Source: Mesodorylaimus sp. YZB2_4 (Eukaryota; Nematoda; Enoplea; Dorylaimida; Dorylaimidae). Taken from it: a stretch of DNA of 64,000 nucleotides. Positions 1-12,262 of this stretch are shown here, piece by piece. Both the position numbers and the translations under genes were made by a program. The first letter of the stretch is position 1. Each line of letters opens with the position of its first letter. The stretch lies in the NCBI GenBank assembly GCA_030248295.1, contig JASANH010001727.1, positions 558,001 through 622,000 on the forward strand, read 5' to 3'. The notes under the pieces are model-generated. The model saw only the letters and a list, made by a program, of their open reading frames with translations. It ran no database searches and was not told the origin of the DNA.

Positions 1-285
1 GGTGATTAAGGCCAGTTTACCAAACATAAACCCTCGCTGACCCAGGCCGTGGATGACACCTGGTACCCTAGCGGTGCTCAGAGTGGAGGCGGAATCCAAA
101 CGAGGAGACAACCTTGGCTATGAAACAAGGACAGGGTTCACAGCCCATCCGCCATCGTCCAAGGAAGTCGGTGTCCTGTCCAGGATGCCCTCGCGTGGAG
201 GTGCTCCTAGTGGAGACATGCAGGGGGACGCTGCTGTGTGTGCTGGTCCCCGCGCAGCCTTGCTTATAAGGGTTGACCTGGCCGA
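1..285 (+). repeat. SINE-like dispersed repeat, family C (cut by window start)
   Basis: This is a non-coding repeat with relatives at 22572-22830 (-), 37340-37500 (-), 58850-59125 (+) and 61712-61990 (-). Shared landmarks are an 'aaaccctcgctga' block, 'caggccgt', 'gtgctcagagtgg', 'ctcctagtggaga' and a 'ccccgcgcagcc' end. The 61.9 kb copy carries a tRNA-like B box (GGTTCGATCC read on its strand), so a polymerase III origin is likely. The open frame at 53-343 lies within the repeat and is not a gene. Confidence 0.7.
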
Positions 286-905
286 GCGGGAGAAGCCAAC
301 AAAACTTTCTTTATTAAAGAAAAGAAAAAAACCAGAGACTTGATCGGATTAGATTAGATTGGTTTTGAAACTCCTTCCTCGCCCTTCCCTGGTTGTAACA
401 TAAAGTACTCGTAGCAATTGTCCTATGCCTGTACAAATGATGATTCCTCTCAATTTAAAACTGCAGTAGTTTACATCTCCAGCAAAGTCTATATACTGTA
501 CTTTCGGCGGGGTTTTTCTGGCCCATATAAGAACCGCGCGATCAATTTCGATAATTTTATACCCTATCACTCTCGACACAGTAGCCGAGGACCCTATGAT
601 GGGACTTCGCGAAATTTTGATCAAAAACCGTCATCTAAAGCGTGGATCCGCTGAAACGAGTGCATACCTCTTCAATAAGCTTAATGCTATCATCGAGTGA
701 TGACGAAAGCCTGCATCAATCAATCAATCTTTACTCTTGATCAAACACGTAAGAGTGCACTCGAGGATCAAAAGACGTAGTCCCAAAAAATACGACAGGA
801 GAAATTTACGAGCACATGGTGATATTACGGTAAAACCAGCCATACGTTTCCCAGACGACATCTAATCACATGATTTCCAAAGCAGAAAACAAGAGATGAG
901 AAGAC
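286..905. other. Intergenic, nothing recognised
   Basis: There is a short A-rich run and an 'attagattagatt' microrepeat near 345-360. Short open frames on both strands resemble no family I know. Confidence 0.6.
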
Positions 906-1410
906 TCAAAGTTTGGCTTCGGCACAATTAGATGATATCGATGTCACAGCGACTATCACTTGCACGTACATTACCATCTTTGCGAATAAAAGATCGATTA
1001 CTAAAATCGTGATACCCGTGATAAAATTTGTAAACTGCATTACTTTCAGACGACGTCTGTGCGCAGATAAAGACCTCCAACCGGCACGCTCAAGACCTTC
1101 CTGATGAGAAACGGTAAAATCATTCAAGTACAACCGCAGTGCGTAAAACTGTACCTTCTCCAACTCATTGACATCAGATTGCAAAACAGGATCCCACGCA
1201 ACACAGCCATACTGTAGTATAGAAAGTATGCATGCATTATAAACAGATCCAAATATACGTGGATGCACCTTTCCTACTGAGCCTGCGTCGTAAAGCTCCA
1301 ATCATAGCGTTACATTTACGAGCAACAAGGGACACGCGTTCACTGAATTTGAAGGTACCCGAAAACGTAATACCTAAGAAGTTACCTGCTCAACAAACTC
1401 CAGTTTGCTG
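906..1410 (-). mobile_element. Decayed LINE reverse-transcriptase C-terminal fragment
   Basis: Read on the minus strand, the encoded peptide contains ILQYGCVAWDP, then LEKVQFYALR, then GWRSLSAHRRR. This is the order of motifs just after the catalytic part of non-LTR retrotransposon reverse transcriptases (the 'LEYg..VWdP...LE.vQrrA' region). Upstream, in a different frame (about 1240-1390), lies FLGITFSGTFKFSERV, matching the preceding 'YLGv' motif. At least one frameshift therefore separates the two parts. The catalytic YxDD motif is not present. This is a dead 5'-truncated copy; the clade (RTE, CR1 or Jockey type) cannot be fixed. Confidence 0.7.
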
Positions 1411-2313
1411 CACTACAAAAACAGATTCGGTAGTTGACTAAGACGGTTGTGACCATAGCGAAAAATAATGGCTTGCGGTTTTTCCACGAGCCAGGGCTAT
1501 CCATGCACAGCTTTCCCCCACTGATCATGGAGTCAGTCGGCTCTTGGAAGCCCTATCAAATGGGTGCCTCGTGTGAGCTAAAATAAAATGTGGCCCGAAA
1601 CAGAGTCTGAATCATGATACTCAAAAATACAGACCTTGAATGCAGGCCGTATTATTAGCTTTCTATCTACCGCGCGGAGTTTCCAGTAATTGTCTAACAG
1701 CACTACCAAAAGCTTCCGCGTAATCAGAAGGCACTGTGATCCGCAGGTACAGGGAGACTGGCGGTAGATTCAAAAATCGAGTGCTTGGATTTAAATTTTT
1801 TAAAGAAGCACAGGTAACGGGTGATGGATGGGTCTTGGATAGGGCTGGCCAGTTAAGGATTTGGAGAACTGTCCCTGATCGGTCCAATATCATGCGTCTA
1901 GTCAAAAAACGCTGTGAACGCGTTAAACTTGCTCATAGCAGAGCAGAGTCGAGTTCTGCGGGATTATAACTAGGAAAACTGGGGACAGAAGGTAGGCCAG
2001 ATTCAGGGGAGACATTTGAATACACTATTGACAACCATGACACGTAGCTTATGTGCTTTTGAAAGACATGTTCACTTTTACGATTATTCTGCAAATAAAA
2101 CGAGCAGTTTATGACCTGCACTCTCCACTGTGCAAGCAACGGGCGAAATCACTTTATAACGAGGGAGAAACGCCCGATCAATATTTATTCGCAAACTGAT
2201 AAACAGAAGCACATTTCATAAAATATATTGCTGCCATGACTTTTGTTTTGTAAATCCCTTCTTTCCATGATTTGATATGAGTCAACAGACGAGGCGGCTG
2301 TGGATCGTCGCTT
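1411..2313. other. Intergenic, nothing recognised
   Basis: No coding pattern or repeat was identified. The open frames at 1663-1969 on both strands overlap each other and match nothing I recognise. Confidence 0.5.
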
Positions 2314-3863
2314 GAGAGGGTTTCTGAGAGACTCGACCCGGGGCTGGCCTGTCGACTTTTTTTGACCCGTTTTTTATGTGCTCTATCGGAAGTACTCAGA
2401 AAACTGATTGTCTTGGCGGAAGTAAAATTTTCCTAATATGCCTGTATAGGGAAATAAAGCACTTTAAAGGTAAAAAGTGGTCACTTTTGGTCAAAAAATC
2501 CTAACTTGCTTATTTTCGTGTCTGAAACAATTTTAAAAATACAGAAATGACCGCTAAATTCTGAGGAGTCCGAATCTTGTTTTAAAATTACCCTAGCTAT
2601 GACCGTTCATGAGATATTAAAAACCCGTTCGTGATCAGCCGTGATCAGGCACATAATCGATTGTGGGGGGAATTATAAAAGCCAAGTCTCCCTTTTTTTT
2701 CACTAAAATAGTAGCCTAGGGTCAGAACAACAAGAAACAACCCTAATTTTTGCACTATAGACCACAGTGATAGTGCACATGGCTGATAGCTGCACCCAAT
2801 TTCAGCAATTCTAGCTAATAATGATCGACTAATTAAGCTGTTGATCAGTCGCGCTGATGCGCTGATTTTTCTGCGTCAAAATTCGTTGAATTTTACCCGA
2901 GATATTGACGAAAACTCAAATTTGGAAAGAGGTCTGCAGTACGCACCTTTTGAAATTCCCGCCCGCGTGCCACTTTTGACATAAGAGCGGGGTTGGCTGC
3001 TTACTTTGAAGGCCGCCAGAAAATTTGTAATTCTTCTTCTTTTCATGAAAGACAGATTCTCCAGCGCAAAATAAGACTGACACATAGTGAAAAAGTGAGA
3101 GATATATTTTCTCGCGATTTCTAGAGTAAGCAGCCGAAACAACTCTAATGCCATAAGCGGCGCGCGGGCGGGAAATTCAAAAGTAGCGACCCGCGGGCAC
3201 TTCTTGCTGAATTGGAGTTTTCGTTCAATATCTCGGGCAAAAATCAGCGAGTTTCAACGCGGAAAAAACCATTTTAAAGCTTTTTCCGAGGGCTACAAGA
3301 TAAGCTATTACTGATCAGCGCGAATGATCAACAGGCAGGATTATCGATCATGATTAGCTAAAATTGGCGAAATCGAGCGCAGTTATCAGCCATGTGCACA
3401 ATAAATGGGGCCCGTAGTTGCGGAAATTCGGGTTTTTTATAATGTACTGACCCTAGGCTAGTATTTCAATAAAAAACAGGGAGACTTGGCGTTATAATTC
3501 ACCCATAATCGATCATGTGCCTGATCACTGCTGATCACGAACGGTTTTTCAAATATCTCATGAACGGTCATAGCTAGGCTAATTATAAAAAGATTCGGAT
3601 TTCTTAAAATGTAGCGGTCATTTCTGTATTTTTAAAATTGATCTAGGCCCCAAAATAGGCAAGTTATGATTTTTTGACCAAAAGTGACCATTTCTTACCT
3701 TTAAAGTGCTATATTCCCATATATAGGCATATTAGGAAAATTTAAGTTCCGCCAAGACAATCAGTTTTGTGAGTACTTTCGATAGAGCAAATAAAAAAGG
3801 GGGTCAAAAAAGCCGGCTGGCCAAGTGTATTTCATTTGGGTCGAGTCTATCAGAAACCCTCTT
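2314..3863. mobile_element. 1.55 kb fold-back (palindromic) element
   Basis: The left arm starts 'gagagggtttctgagag' and the reverse complement of the right end (near 3863) starts 'agagggtttctgatag'. Similarity continues along both arms almost to the centre near 3088, through matching blocks 'gattgtcttggcgga', 'acggtcatagct', 'tcccgcccgcg' and 'gctgcttact'. The central loop (about 2994-3138) has its own inverted ends, ggctgcttact and agtaagcagcc. No transposase is encoded. A half copy lies at 44362-45240. It is probably a non-autonomous DNA transposon of fold-back type. Confidence 0.8.
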
Positions 3864-5112
3864 TTAATTTTAGGTAATCCCTCTCTTAGGTAATTTTTAT
3901 CCAATATTCACTATTGATAATTTTGCTACTTTTCCAAGATGTGTCCGCCAATTTGAAAGTTGACGTCCAGTGAAGGCCAGCTTCTTCTTTTTAAGCCCCT
4001 TGACAGAATATTTTGTCCCATTTACTTTCATCTAGGATGCGTTTCTTTATCATTCTGTCCCTCGTTCTAGTGGAAAATTCCAGCTCGTTATTGACATAAT
4101 CTCAAAGAAGAGTTCCAAACTCCAGGCTGATGATATACGAGGCTTGGAGTTGTGAAAAGTGACGTTCGTGTGGACAAAGTATCCAATATACGATGTATTT
4201 CTGCCCTAAATCCATTCCCTAGCGATAGCAACTCTGCATCTGCAACAGCCGCTTACATCAGCATCATAAATAAAACCGAAACGGTGACAAATTTTCTCTC
4301 GTTAAATCGTAAAATCGCTTTAACAAAGTTAACGGGTTCACTTTGCTTCGTCGAAGCTGTTTTTCTCTGTGGACTTTGCCGTGTATTTATCTTGCGCGTG
4401 AAAAGTTAAATTTTTTCTCAACTAAAGGCCCTTCGAGAACAAGATTTTTAAAGCCTGATGATAAAATTACAAAATGCTTTAATGGATTGCATAAAATCGG
4501 TAAGAATGGCTGAATTCCGCAGATATTCTGGATATTTTCTTTCTGAATCTAGTATTTTTTAGGCAGGGGGTCGAAAATAGGAGTCTATTTATATTTTCAT
4601 GCGTCGAATGGTCTTTATTTTCATGTGATCAATATCCTGAGGCACACTCGGCCTTGTTACTAGGCATGCCGATTGCGAAGGGGCGCGGACACGGGCGTAG
4701 AAATTTATAATTAGGCAGTACGTAAGTGGGTTCTGGTTTAAAAAATATCCTGCACGCGGCCACGTACGAGGCACGGTCGCTTCCCAGGTAGCACAGAAAA
4801 AACATTTATTTAAGCTTTTGCAAAGTCAATTTTCTATCACCCTTCGAATTCAATTACTGTTCAGCAGTTTAACTCTCGGGTTTTTAAATTTTTATTGGGA
4901 ACGTGATCGATAAAAAAGAAAACTTGTTTGGCGAAGCAAATGCCGCCTTCGCACACAATCGTGCTATCCTGTAGATTGCGGTGCGTAACTGAAATTGCGG
5001 GAATTCAAATAAATTACTTTTTAATAAATTTTCGCATTGTTTTTTGTGTGACATATTTTTGTCTTCTGGGGACTCATTAGTGGTTGCCTGTGTCGACTTT
5101 TACTTTGTAGAG
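3864..5112. other. Intergenic, nothing recognised
   Basis: AT-rich sequence. The 85-codon open frame at 4152-4409 has no recognisable domain and no support from splice sites or neighbours. Confidence 0.5.
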
Positions 5113-5607
5113 TCTGACAAGGGAGCATCGCCAACCGTTAAGTCGAACTTTGGAAAGCGAAAAATTGTAACATGTCCCTAGATGCAAAAGAAAGCTCAGT
5201 GCGAAATTTTAGAGGCGTCTGGCCAACTGGTCAGCAGTGGTCAGCGCGTAGAGTACAGTGAAATTTTCAAATTCTGCTGGATTTCTTGGGTTTTTTCAGG
5301 AGAAATCCCCAACCCGAGTATTTAAAGCTTTAACTCCCAAAAACGAAATGCCTTAAATCGAAATGCTTTAACTCGAAATGCCGAACCTAAAACCGTAGTT
5401 TGGAAAGAACTCTGCGTGTTTTTCTTCACGCTCAGCTTCGTTACCACACAAAAATTCGGGACTTTAGACGCCGACCACTGCTGACCAGTTAGCCAGACGC
5501 CTCTAATATTTTGCACAGAGGTTTTTTATGCACCTAGAAACATGTTACAATTTTTTGTTTCTCAAAGTTCGACTTAACGGTTAGCGATGTTTCCTTGTGA
5601 GCTATTT
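5113..5607. mobile_element. MITE-like inverted-repeat element
   Basis: About 145 bp at 5113-5255 is repeated in inverted orientation at 5465-5607. Shared blocks are 'aaccgttaagtcgaactttg', 'attgtaacatgt' and 'agaggcgtctggc'. The spacer contains a small tandem motif, 'cgaaatgc(c/t)tta', at about 5340-5390. There is no coding capacity. A partial third copy lies at about 60570-60680, inside an ABCC5 intron. Confidence 0.75.
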
Positions 5608-8600
5608 TTTTTGTGACGGACACATTGCCTCCGGCTCTATTAAAGGCTTACATCATGTGGTACGCAAATACAGGTTTTCTTTCAATTTCCTTGGCTGGGA
5701 AGGTTTAGGAGTAACTTCTATTGTATTAACTATCATAAAAAAAATTGAGCAGCGTTAAAAGGCGGCCTTTAACAAATCGTATAAGGGAATGGTGGCAGTC
5801 GCTTCGAACTCCCTTCTAAACCGAAAGAAATTGATAGAAGAGCAGCTGTTTTTAGATATGTCTGCTCACTTTACATATACAGTACTTTTATTTATCAAAG
5901 CAGCGATGCAATCTAAGGTATTCTCCTAATCCGGGGGCTGAATTTTTTGTAAAAACTAAGCTTTATTGGCAATCAATTTTCTATGCCATACAAGGGGGCG
6001 CAGCTCATTAGGTAATTACTCATTAGGGTTCATCGCAGCGACCTGCAAACTGTTAGGTATCCATCTAAATTATAAAAACAAGCCGTTTTCATGCCAGTGA
6101 CCAATTCGATTTACTTATGCCGATCGCTTTATTCCAGACATGCTTTGGGTGCTACCAAACGAAGGGTTTTTGTTCGACTGCCAGCCCTTGCGCTCGTGGA
6201 GGGTAATCCAATTTGGACTTGCAGTTATGCCTTGCTTTGCATAACTTGCTCGTAATCTCCAAAGTCTGTTGTCGTTGCTTGCACTCGCATGCACTCACAG
6301 CGATGCACGGGTGCGGCGATGGAGCTCGAAGTACAAGGGTACATCGAGTACAAGGGTACAAGGGTAATCGGGTACAAGGTCAAGCACAGGTTTTTAAAAA
6401 GACATTGCTTTTTCTCAATTTTTCAGAAGTTTTCTCTCGTGACACTGTGTCAGGCATGGTGCGCAGGTGTGACACAACTAAAATTACGTACTATGACAGT
6501 CTCAGCATGACTGCCTGCATGAAAAATCCTTGCATTTTACGACTACTTTTTGTGGTATTATGCCACTTACTTGGCTTGCTCTTTATTGTGCTTTCCCATT
6601 ATTGGCTTTGACAATATAGGTTGTTCCAGACACTTCAGTCTCAGACAAATAAATATGTATAACTGGACTAGTTATGCTGGTCCCCAGAGTCCTTAACTCA
6701 TTTTAAAAAGCACCCTTGTAAATACTAGCCTCCTAATGCCACCTACACATTTACCTACGAGCCTAATCTGTGGCAAAATTTTATTCAATGCAGTCAGCAT
6801 CCCGCTGACAGGCGCGAATCTCGTGGCTTCGTGAGGCGACGCCAAGTTTCTTTGTCCAATCATCATAGTCGATATGGCATGGAGAACATGTACAGTACTT
6901 CTCGCCTCAAGGCTCCACTTTGCTTGTGCTTAGTATTTTCAGCCAACAAAAATGTTAGTTTCGCCCCCATTTCCGTCAGCCAGCTGTGTCATATTACGCA
7001 ATTCCTCTCCTATAGAAAAAAATAAAATTTCCCACCTTGTGAAATTTCCGGATTAATTGCGCCTTTTCATAATTGGTTTCACCTTCCTTAAATACTGGGT
7101 GGGAAAAACGTAATTTGCCTCAAATCTGCAGGTTTCTAGTTTGAGGTTCCTGGTGCATAGGAAGAAGGAAGCTCTCTGAAAGGACTAGTTAGGACGAGTA
7201 TCATCTTAAAAAAGGCTTCTTCTTGGGTGTTCTTTGTCTGCTCACGTGGATGATATCGCCTGCTTTCATACATTCTTCGTGGGTAGATAAGGATTATATA
7301 TTCGAATGACCAAACATCGCTAAGCTTGATGTTCCCAACAGTGGTGTTTCGAAATGATGTGTCCTCCCTGCGTGGAAGCATCTACGAAGCCGTTCTTAGA
7401 TTATAATTTAAAATTCCTAGTTTGAGATCATTTCTGGGATGTTTGAGGTATGTCATAGCTTTCTTTGTTTTCACTTGCTCACTGGCAGCTGGCTAAAACT
7501 TTTCCCGCGATTTGTCCTCTGCACTGTACAGTGTGTTGTGTAGTGTATGCTCAGTACGTTTCGTGGGCATTTTCTGTCCTGTGCAATAGTTTTCGCTCAT
7601 CTCCAACAAATTGTCCTGTCCGCCTTCTCAAATTGATACTTCTCTAGCACTCAAAGTGACATTGTAATTTCTTTACATTTCTTATTTTATTCTGTCATGT
7701 GCACACTTTTTTAAATTCTGAGTGTCGAGGGCACGAGACAACGAGTAGTGCTAATAGCATTTTCCTCATGCTGATATGTCAGGAGGACAAAAAACTGTCA
7801 GAAAAGGGTACTGTCTTGACGTCAAACAAAGTTTAACAAAGATTCCTTCCTCTGATTGTCAAGCAATTCTTCAAGGCACCTTTTGAACCGGCCTAACATC
7901 CCTTACTAATGAGGAGTATCACGGCTGAGGTGATATTTTTTTCCTGAAATGAACCGATTAATTTGCTGAGTGCCCGATGAAAGGGGTCCAAGTGAGGTAT
8001 GCACTAGTACGATAATGATCTGATATTGACCTTAGGATTACTGTCTCTTGCAGTCAGGCTCCGAGTTCCCACTCAAAGTAGGCCAACTTGGGTTTTCCTG
8101 TTAGCCGTGAAGTTCTAATCTACGATTCTCTCTGATGAGATGACCAACGATATCAAAAACCAGATATTATCATAATTTGATGAGTTGGCTCAGAAACAAG
8201 GTTACCTCACTGTTTAGAGTTAGCTAGCAAAGATATTGGACGCCCACGGCTAACAGAAAAACAAACCTACACCAATAGATCTTATGACCCGTTTATTTAA
8301 TGAAAGCCGTTGCCCCAGTTTTTCCTAAGTTAGCCATCCAGCTACCTTTCTTGTGCATTTATTTGTAACATAAACGTATATGATGGTGAAGTCAAAAGTG
8401 GTATGGCTTCCGTCCCATTCTGCGCTGTCACATGGTACCTGGCTCGCCTAGCAGCCGAACGCGTCGAGCCAAACTGTCCTTTATGGCCCGTTCCTTTCCC
8501 ATTACAGTCCATTCATCAGCCATTAGTATCCAGGTAATAAAATAACTCGGATCAAAATACTGTACCAAAAAATTAAAATTAAAAACGGGATTTTTGCCAA

Positions 8601-9269
8601 GCGCGATTTTTTCTCATCGAGTTGGGTTTGTCTCTAAAAGGACAGCCAACTTGAGAAGACGGGAGGACGATGTTTGGTTTGTGCCCGTGGAATAAAGTGA
8701 TTAGAGCATCTATTTTTATCGATGAAAATTAGCTCCGTTTGTGCATATTTACTTCCTTATCTGGAAAGAATAGATAACGAGCACTAATCCCACTCCCCAC
8801 CACCGAAGGCGTAATGAAAAATATTTTCCCATGGGAAGTCGGTCGTTATACTGTCCCTGTAAGTTTACGCTTACCGCGAACCGTTCCTGGCTCCTTCTGG
8901 TTTGGAGGTAAGTCTTTATTTTAAAAGTCAACAAAAATTTCTACATACTTTACGAGGTATTTAAAAATAAGAAGGATGAGCCCCTAGTTATGAAAAGTTA
9001 TTTTGTCATTCCTTATTCCAAGCTCATTGAACGGGGACATAACTCGGTTGTATGATCACTATGAGAGCCGGGGGTGCCAAGGGTTCACGGTTTGCCCATA
9101 AACTGGTACAAGTCAGAAACCAGAGTACCAGAGAACCAAGTACCAGAGTCAGAAAACGTGATGGAGTTGGTAATCTTTTGACCAATTTTTGGAGCTTATT
9201 CGGGTGCTATCGTGCCTTTCATCCTCACGTTTCACCATCCGCTTTCGAGCAGGAGGCGCAGTATGGCAC
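5608..9269. other. Long gene-free stretch
   Basis: No open frame here shows a known domain or consistent splice signals. At 6325-6385 there is a short degenerate tandem array of 'gtacaaggg/gtacatcgag' units. The 132-codon frame at 6213-6611 includes this array and is not convincing. Confidence 0.5.
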
Positions 9270-9650
9270 CCTACTCCAGCCGCCTGAGTGGTGCAGCGGT
9301 GAAAGGCGTGTGCGACGGTTTGCGTAAGGGAGCTGGAAATCGGTCGGCTGCGACTTCAACTCTGGCCGTCTGAGAATTTGGTGAAGTTCTCTCTGCGCCT
9401 TGCACACCTAGTGATGGGTGACACACCCTGCATCCATCTGGGGTCGACAGTCCCCACGGGCCGGGGCTGGGTCCACCGACATCGCGGGGTTGCGACTAAC
9501 ACGCGCCCTTGCTCGGCATGAATCCTGGATTGATCTTGGTCGATGGAAAGATAGGGTCAACAAGCAAGCCCCTAGCCCGCTGCTACAGTCCCAAAAATCG
9601 ACCCTCCCCTGGGCCGAACAGGATGAGGGAAAACCCTACCTCTACTCCTA
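9270..9650 (+). repeat. SINE-like dispersed repeat, family E, copy 1
   Basis: It pairs in direct orientation with 34555-34965. Shared blocks are 'aaaggcgtgtg', 'gccgtctgagaa', 'ctgcgccttgca', 'gcgactaacgcg' (with changes), 'atcctggattga' and 'tcgatggaaagataggg'. The open frames inside (9052-9327 and 9418-9726) are by-products of the repeat. Confidence 0.7.
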
Positions 9651-9896
9651 CATTCTGGAGGCGCAGGTAGAGTTTACTTCAAAACTTGTTGTACAAAAAG
9701 GTTCAACGACAACATTTCAACTGTGAACATTTTTTCTTTTACCTGGTCTACGCCCCCTCTAGTTAGCCTTTCTGTCTCCAGTGTTCTTCTCTCAAGTATG
9801 CAGTAAGTACATGTACAGTATGGCGTGATGCATTATCGTTCGCATCCACGCCAAATCGGTCGCTCCATTGGCCTTTCCCCGTTTGACAATAAAACG

Positions 9897-10162
9897 TGAA
9901 TCCATCGCTCCGCTAACTTGAATAAGGCGCGCATTGTTTGAACTCCCGCCAATTCTGGCCAATTTTTGTACTGCAAAACGATGTGGATGATATCAATGAT
10001 TGTTTATCCAAAAAGCTTCCCGCTGTCTTCAGTTTGATCGATTGGTCTGTGCGCACACTGCTTTGATATTTCGCACATCGTTTTGCAATATAACAATCGG
10101 CCAGAATCGGCGGGAATTCGAAAGCTGTGCGCTATCTTCGAATCAGCGGATCGATGGATTTG
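9897..10162. mobile_element. Short MITE-like inverted repeat
   Basis: About 90 bp at 9897-9987 is repeated inverted at 10073-10162 with an 85 bp spacer. The inner edge of both arms is 'gcaaaacgatgtg', followed outward by 'ttctggccaat', 'ctcccgcc' and 'aatccatcg.tccgct'. There is no coding capacity. Confidence 0.7.
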
Positions 10163-12262
10163 AATTATGGACTGCGGAGACGCGGAAATTCGCCTCGCCT
10201 TAAAACTAGTTGGCACTAATGGTAAAGAGATTTTTTCGTGTTTAATCATCACCCTGCAACGCAGAACGTTTAAAATTTAGTTTGAAAACGAAAAAAAAGC
10301 AAAAATTCAACCGACTTTTCTTGCATTTTGTTTTTCCACGTGGACCCAATTACTTTTATGCGGCTCTTTTCCTTTACGGCTTTGAATGTTTAGCTTACAG
10401 AAGGGTGAAGCATGTTTATAAAAACAGCACCTACTGTAGGAAGGAGGGAAGCAAAATCAGGATCTGTATGGTTTCACGAGAGAAAGCGCAGTTGGATTGG
10501 AAGTTTCAATTTTGGCGAACAAACGAAACCTTCTCGACATTTCGAGAAGCCATGAGGAGGAGGCGTGAATAACAAGGAAACTAGTCAACGTTGGTCATTT
10601 AAAAATCTTCTAATGCTGACACCCTTCCAGAAACAAAAGCAGTGATTTATTTTAAGAAAAGGCGAAGAGTAATTGCTTTGAATCCATAATTTTCCATGCC
10701 ATCGGTATTTTTCACGCATAGCCGGAATGTAAAATACGTCATCGATGATTGCGGTGCTTGTTTTCGAAAATGAATAGGCTTCTAACCATAATCCTATAAG
10801 CTATTTACCTAAAATCTCACCTGACATCGTTCATGACGCAGCCTAACTAACTTTGCTGATGTGCGTCCCCAAGCACATACCGAGCAAAGCAATGCACAGC
10901 TCGATCAGTTTCAGGAGACATTTTTATCTATTTGAAGAGGAATTTGCTCGACTAACTGCGAGTGAGGCTAGTCAGTCAAGATTTCCCACTGCATGTATAT
11001 TTTCCTGCTTTTCCCCGCTTCCTTCCGCTTCTTTTGAAGCAATCGTTAAGACAGCGTGGGATTTGTAAGTAGCACTGCTTTTCGAGGAGAAACATTTTAA
11101 TAAGTTACATACTTTTTCCAGTTTAGTGCGTACGTGACTGCCAAGTCTGTCTTGCACATTCTCATTAACATGGCTGTTTTGTCTCCAGTGGTTTTCTAAG
11201 CTCTAAACCAGAATTTCATGAGTGAAAGCTTTCTTATTAGCTTATCCACTTCCTTACTTTTCATGCACTTAGCTACAGCGTGAATGGAAGAAAGCTTGAA
11301 CCAGCTTTTATCGAATTTATATCCAAGCTCTTCTTTTCTTTCTAAAAAATAGAAATGATAACAAAGCTTTCAAAATAATTATCCTTTGGTGCATAGTTTT
11401 TGCAATAATTACGCCTTGGTTGCTATTCCTCCCATTTCCTTGCTTTTTCGCAACAAAGTTTTATGTTCATGTTTTACCACATCACCAACGTGGGTGTGAC
11501 ATTTCTCCGTGAGGGTGGAATAACAACAAATGAGGAGCTGAGAATGTTTCTGGTGAACTTAACAAAAAATAGGATTGCCGATGTTTTAGTTAGTTTCCTG
11601 TAAAGACGCGATAAACAAAAAAGTGCCTCGGATTTAATCCCATCACTCGAATGGAGGAAACAGGTGGTTTTTTTCAGGTACGCAAATGCCGGAGGAAGAA
11701 AAAGAGCAATTAGACACGATTCGTTTGGGGAAGATCGATTTCAGTTAGGCCAAAGTCGGAGGATGATGAGCATTGGTTGTGCACGACTGCTATTCTCTTT
11801 GTTGACTCTGCATCCAGCCTAGGTAAACTGAGGAGTTATGGCGGAGGAAGCGAAGGCAAGACTGGGCCGAGTATAATGTATAAATCACCGTATTATTTTA
11901 CATTTATTGGAAATTCGTTTTTTTTATTCCTTAAACCTTAAATTCTTGCTGAAAGTCAAGAAATTCGAACTTTTCGTCGGACAGAATGAAAAAAATTTTT
12001 TTCTGACGGATTCCAAATATTATAAGTCCTGGCCGAAGGTACATAGCTTAAAGGTGAAACCGTATCTCGTGACGGACAACCAAGGTAACCGGTCTGCGAT
12101 CAATCTAATTTGATTGTCATTTTTGAAAGGGGAGCCTTGAAAAAGGGCCATCTCCATTCTCAACTGGGCATCTTTGACGACTGCCTGGAAAAGGTCTACA
12201 GGCGCGTGATCGACCTGATATTATTATATTTCCCTTTATTCCACATTTTCTAGCAGTAACTC
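10163..12262. other. Intergenic region upstream of the peptide GPCR
   Basis: No gene was recognised. Several frames of 60-96 codons occur, but none has domain or splice support. Confidence 0.5.

Noticed and set aside
9418..9726. 102-codon plus-strand open frame
   Set aside because: It is part of the family E repeat; the copy at 34.6 kb does not keep the frame.
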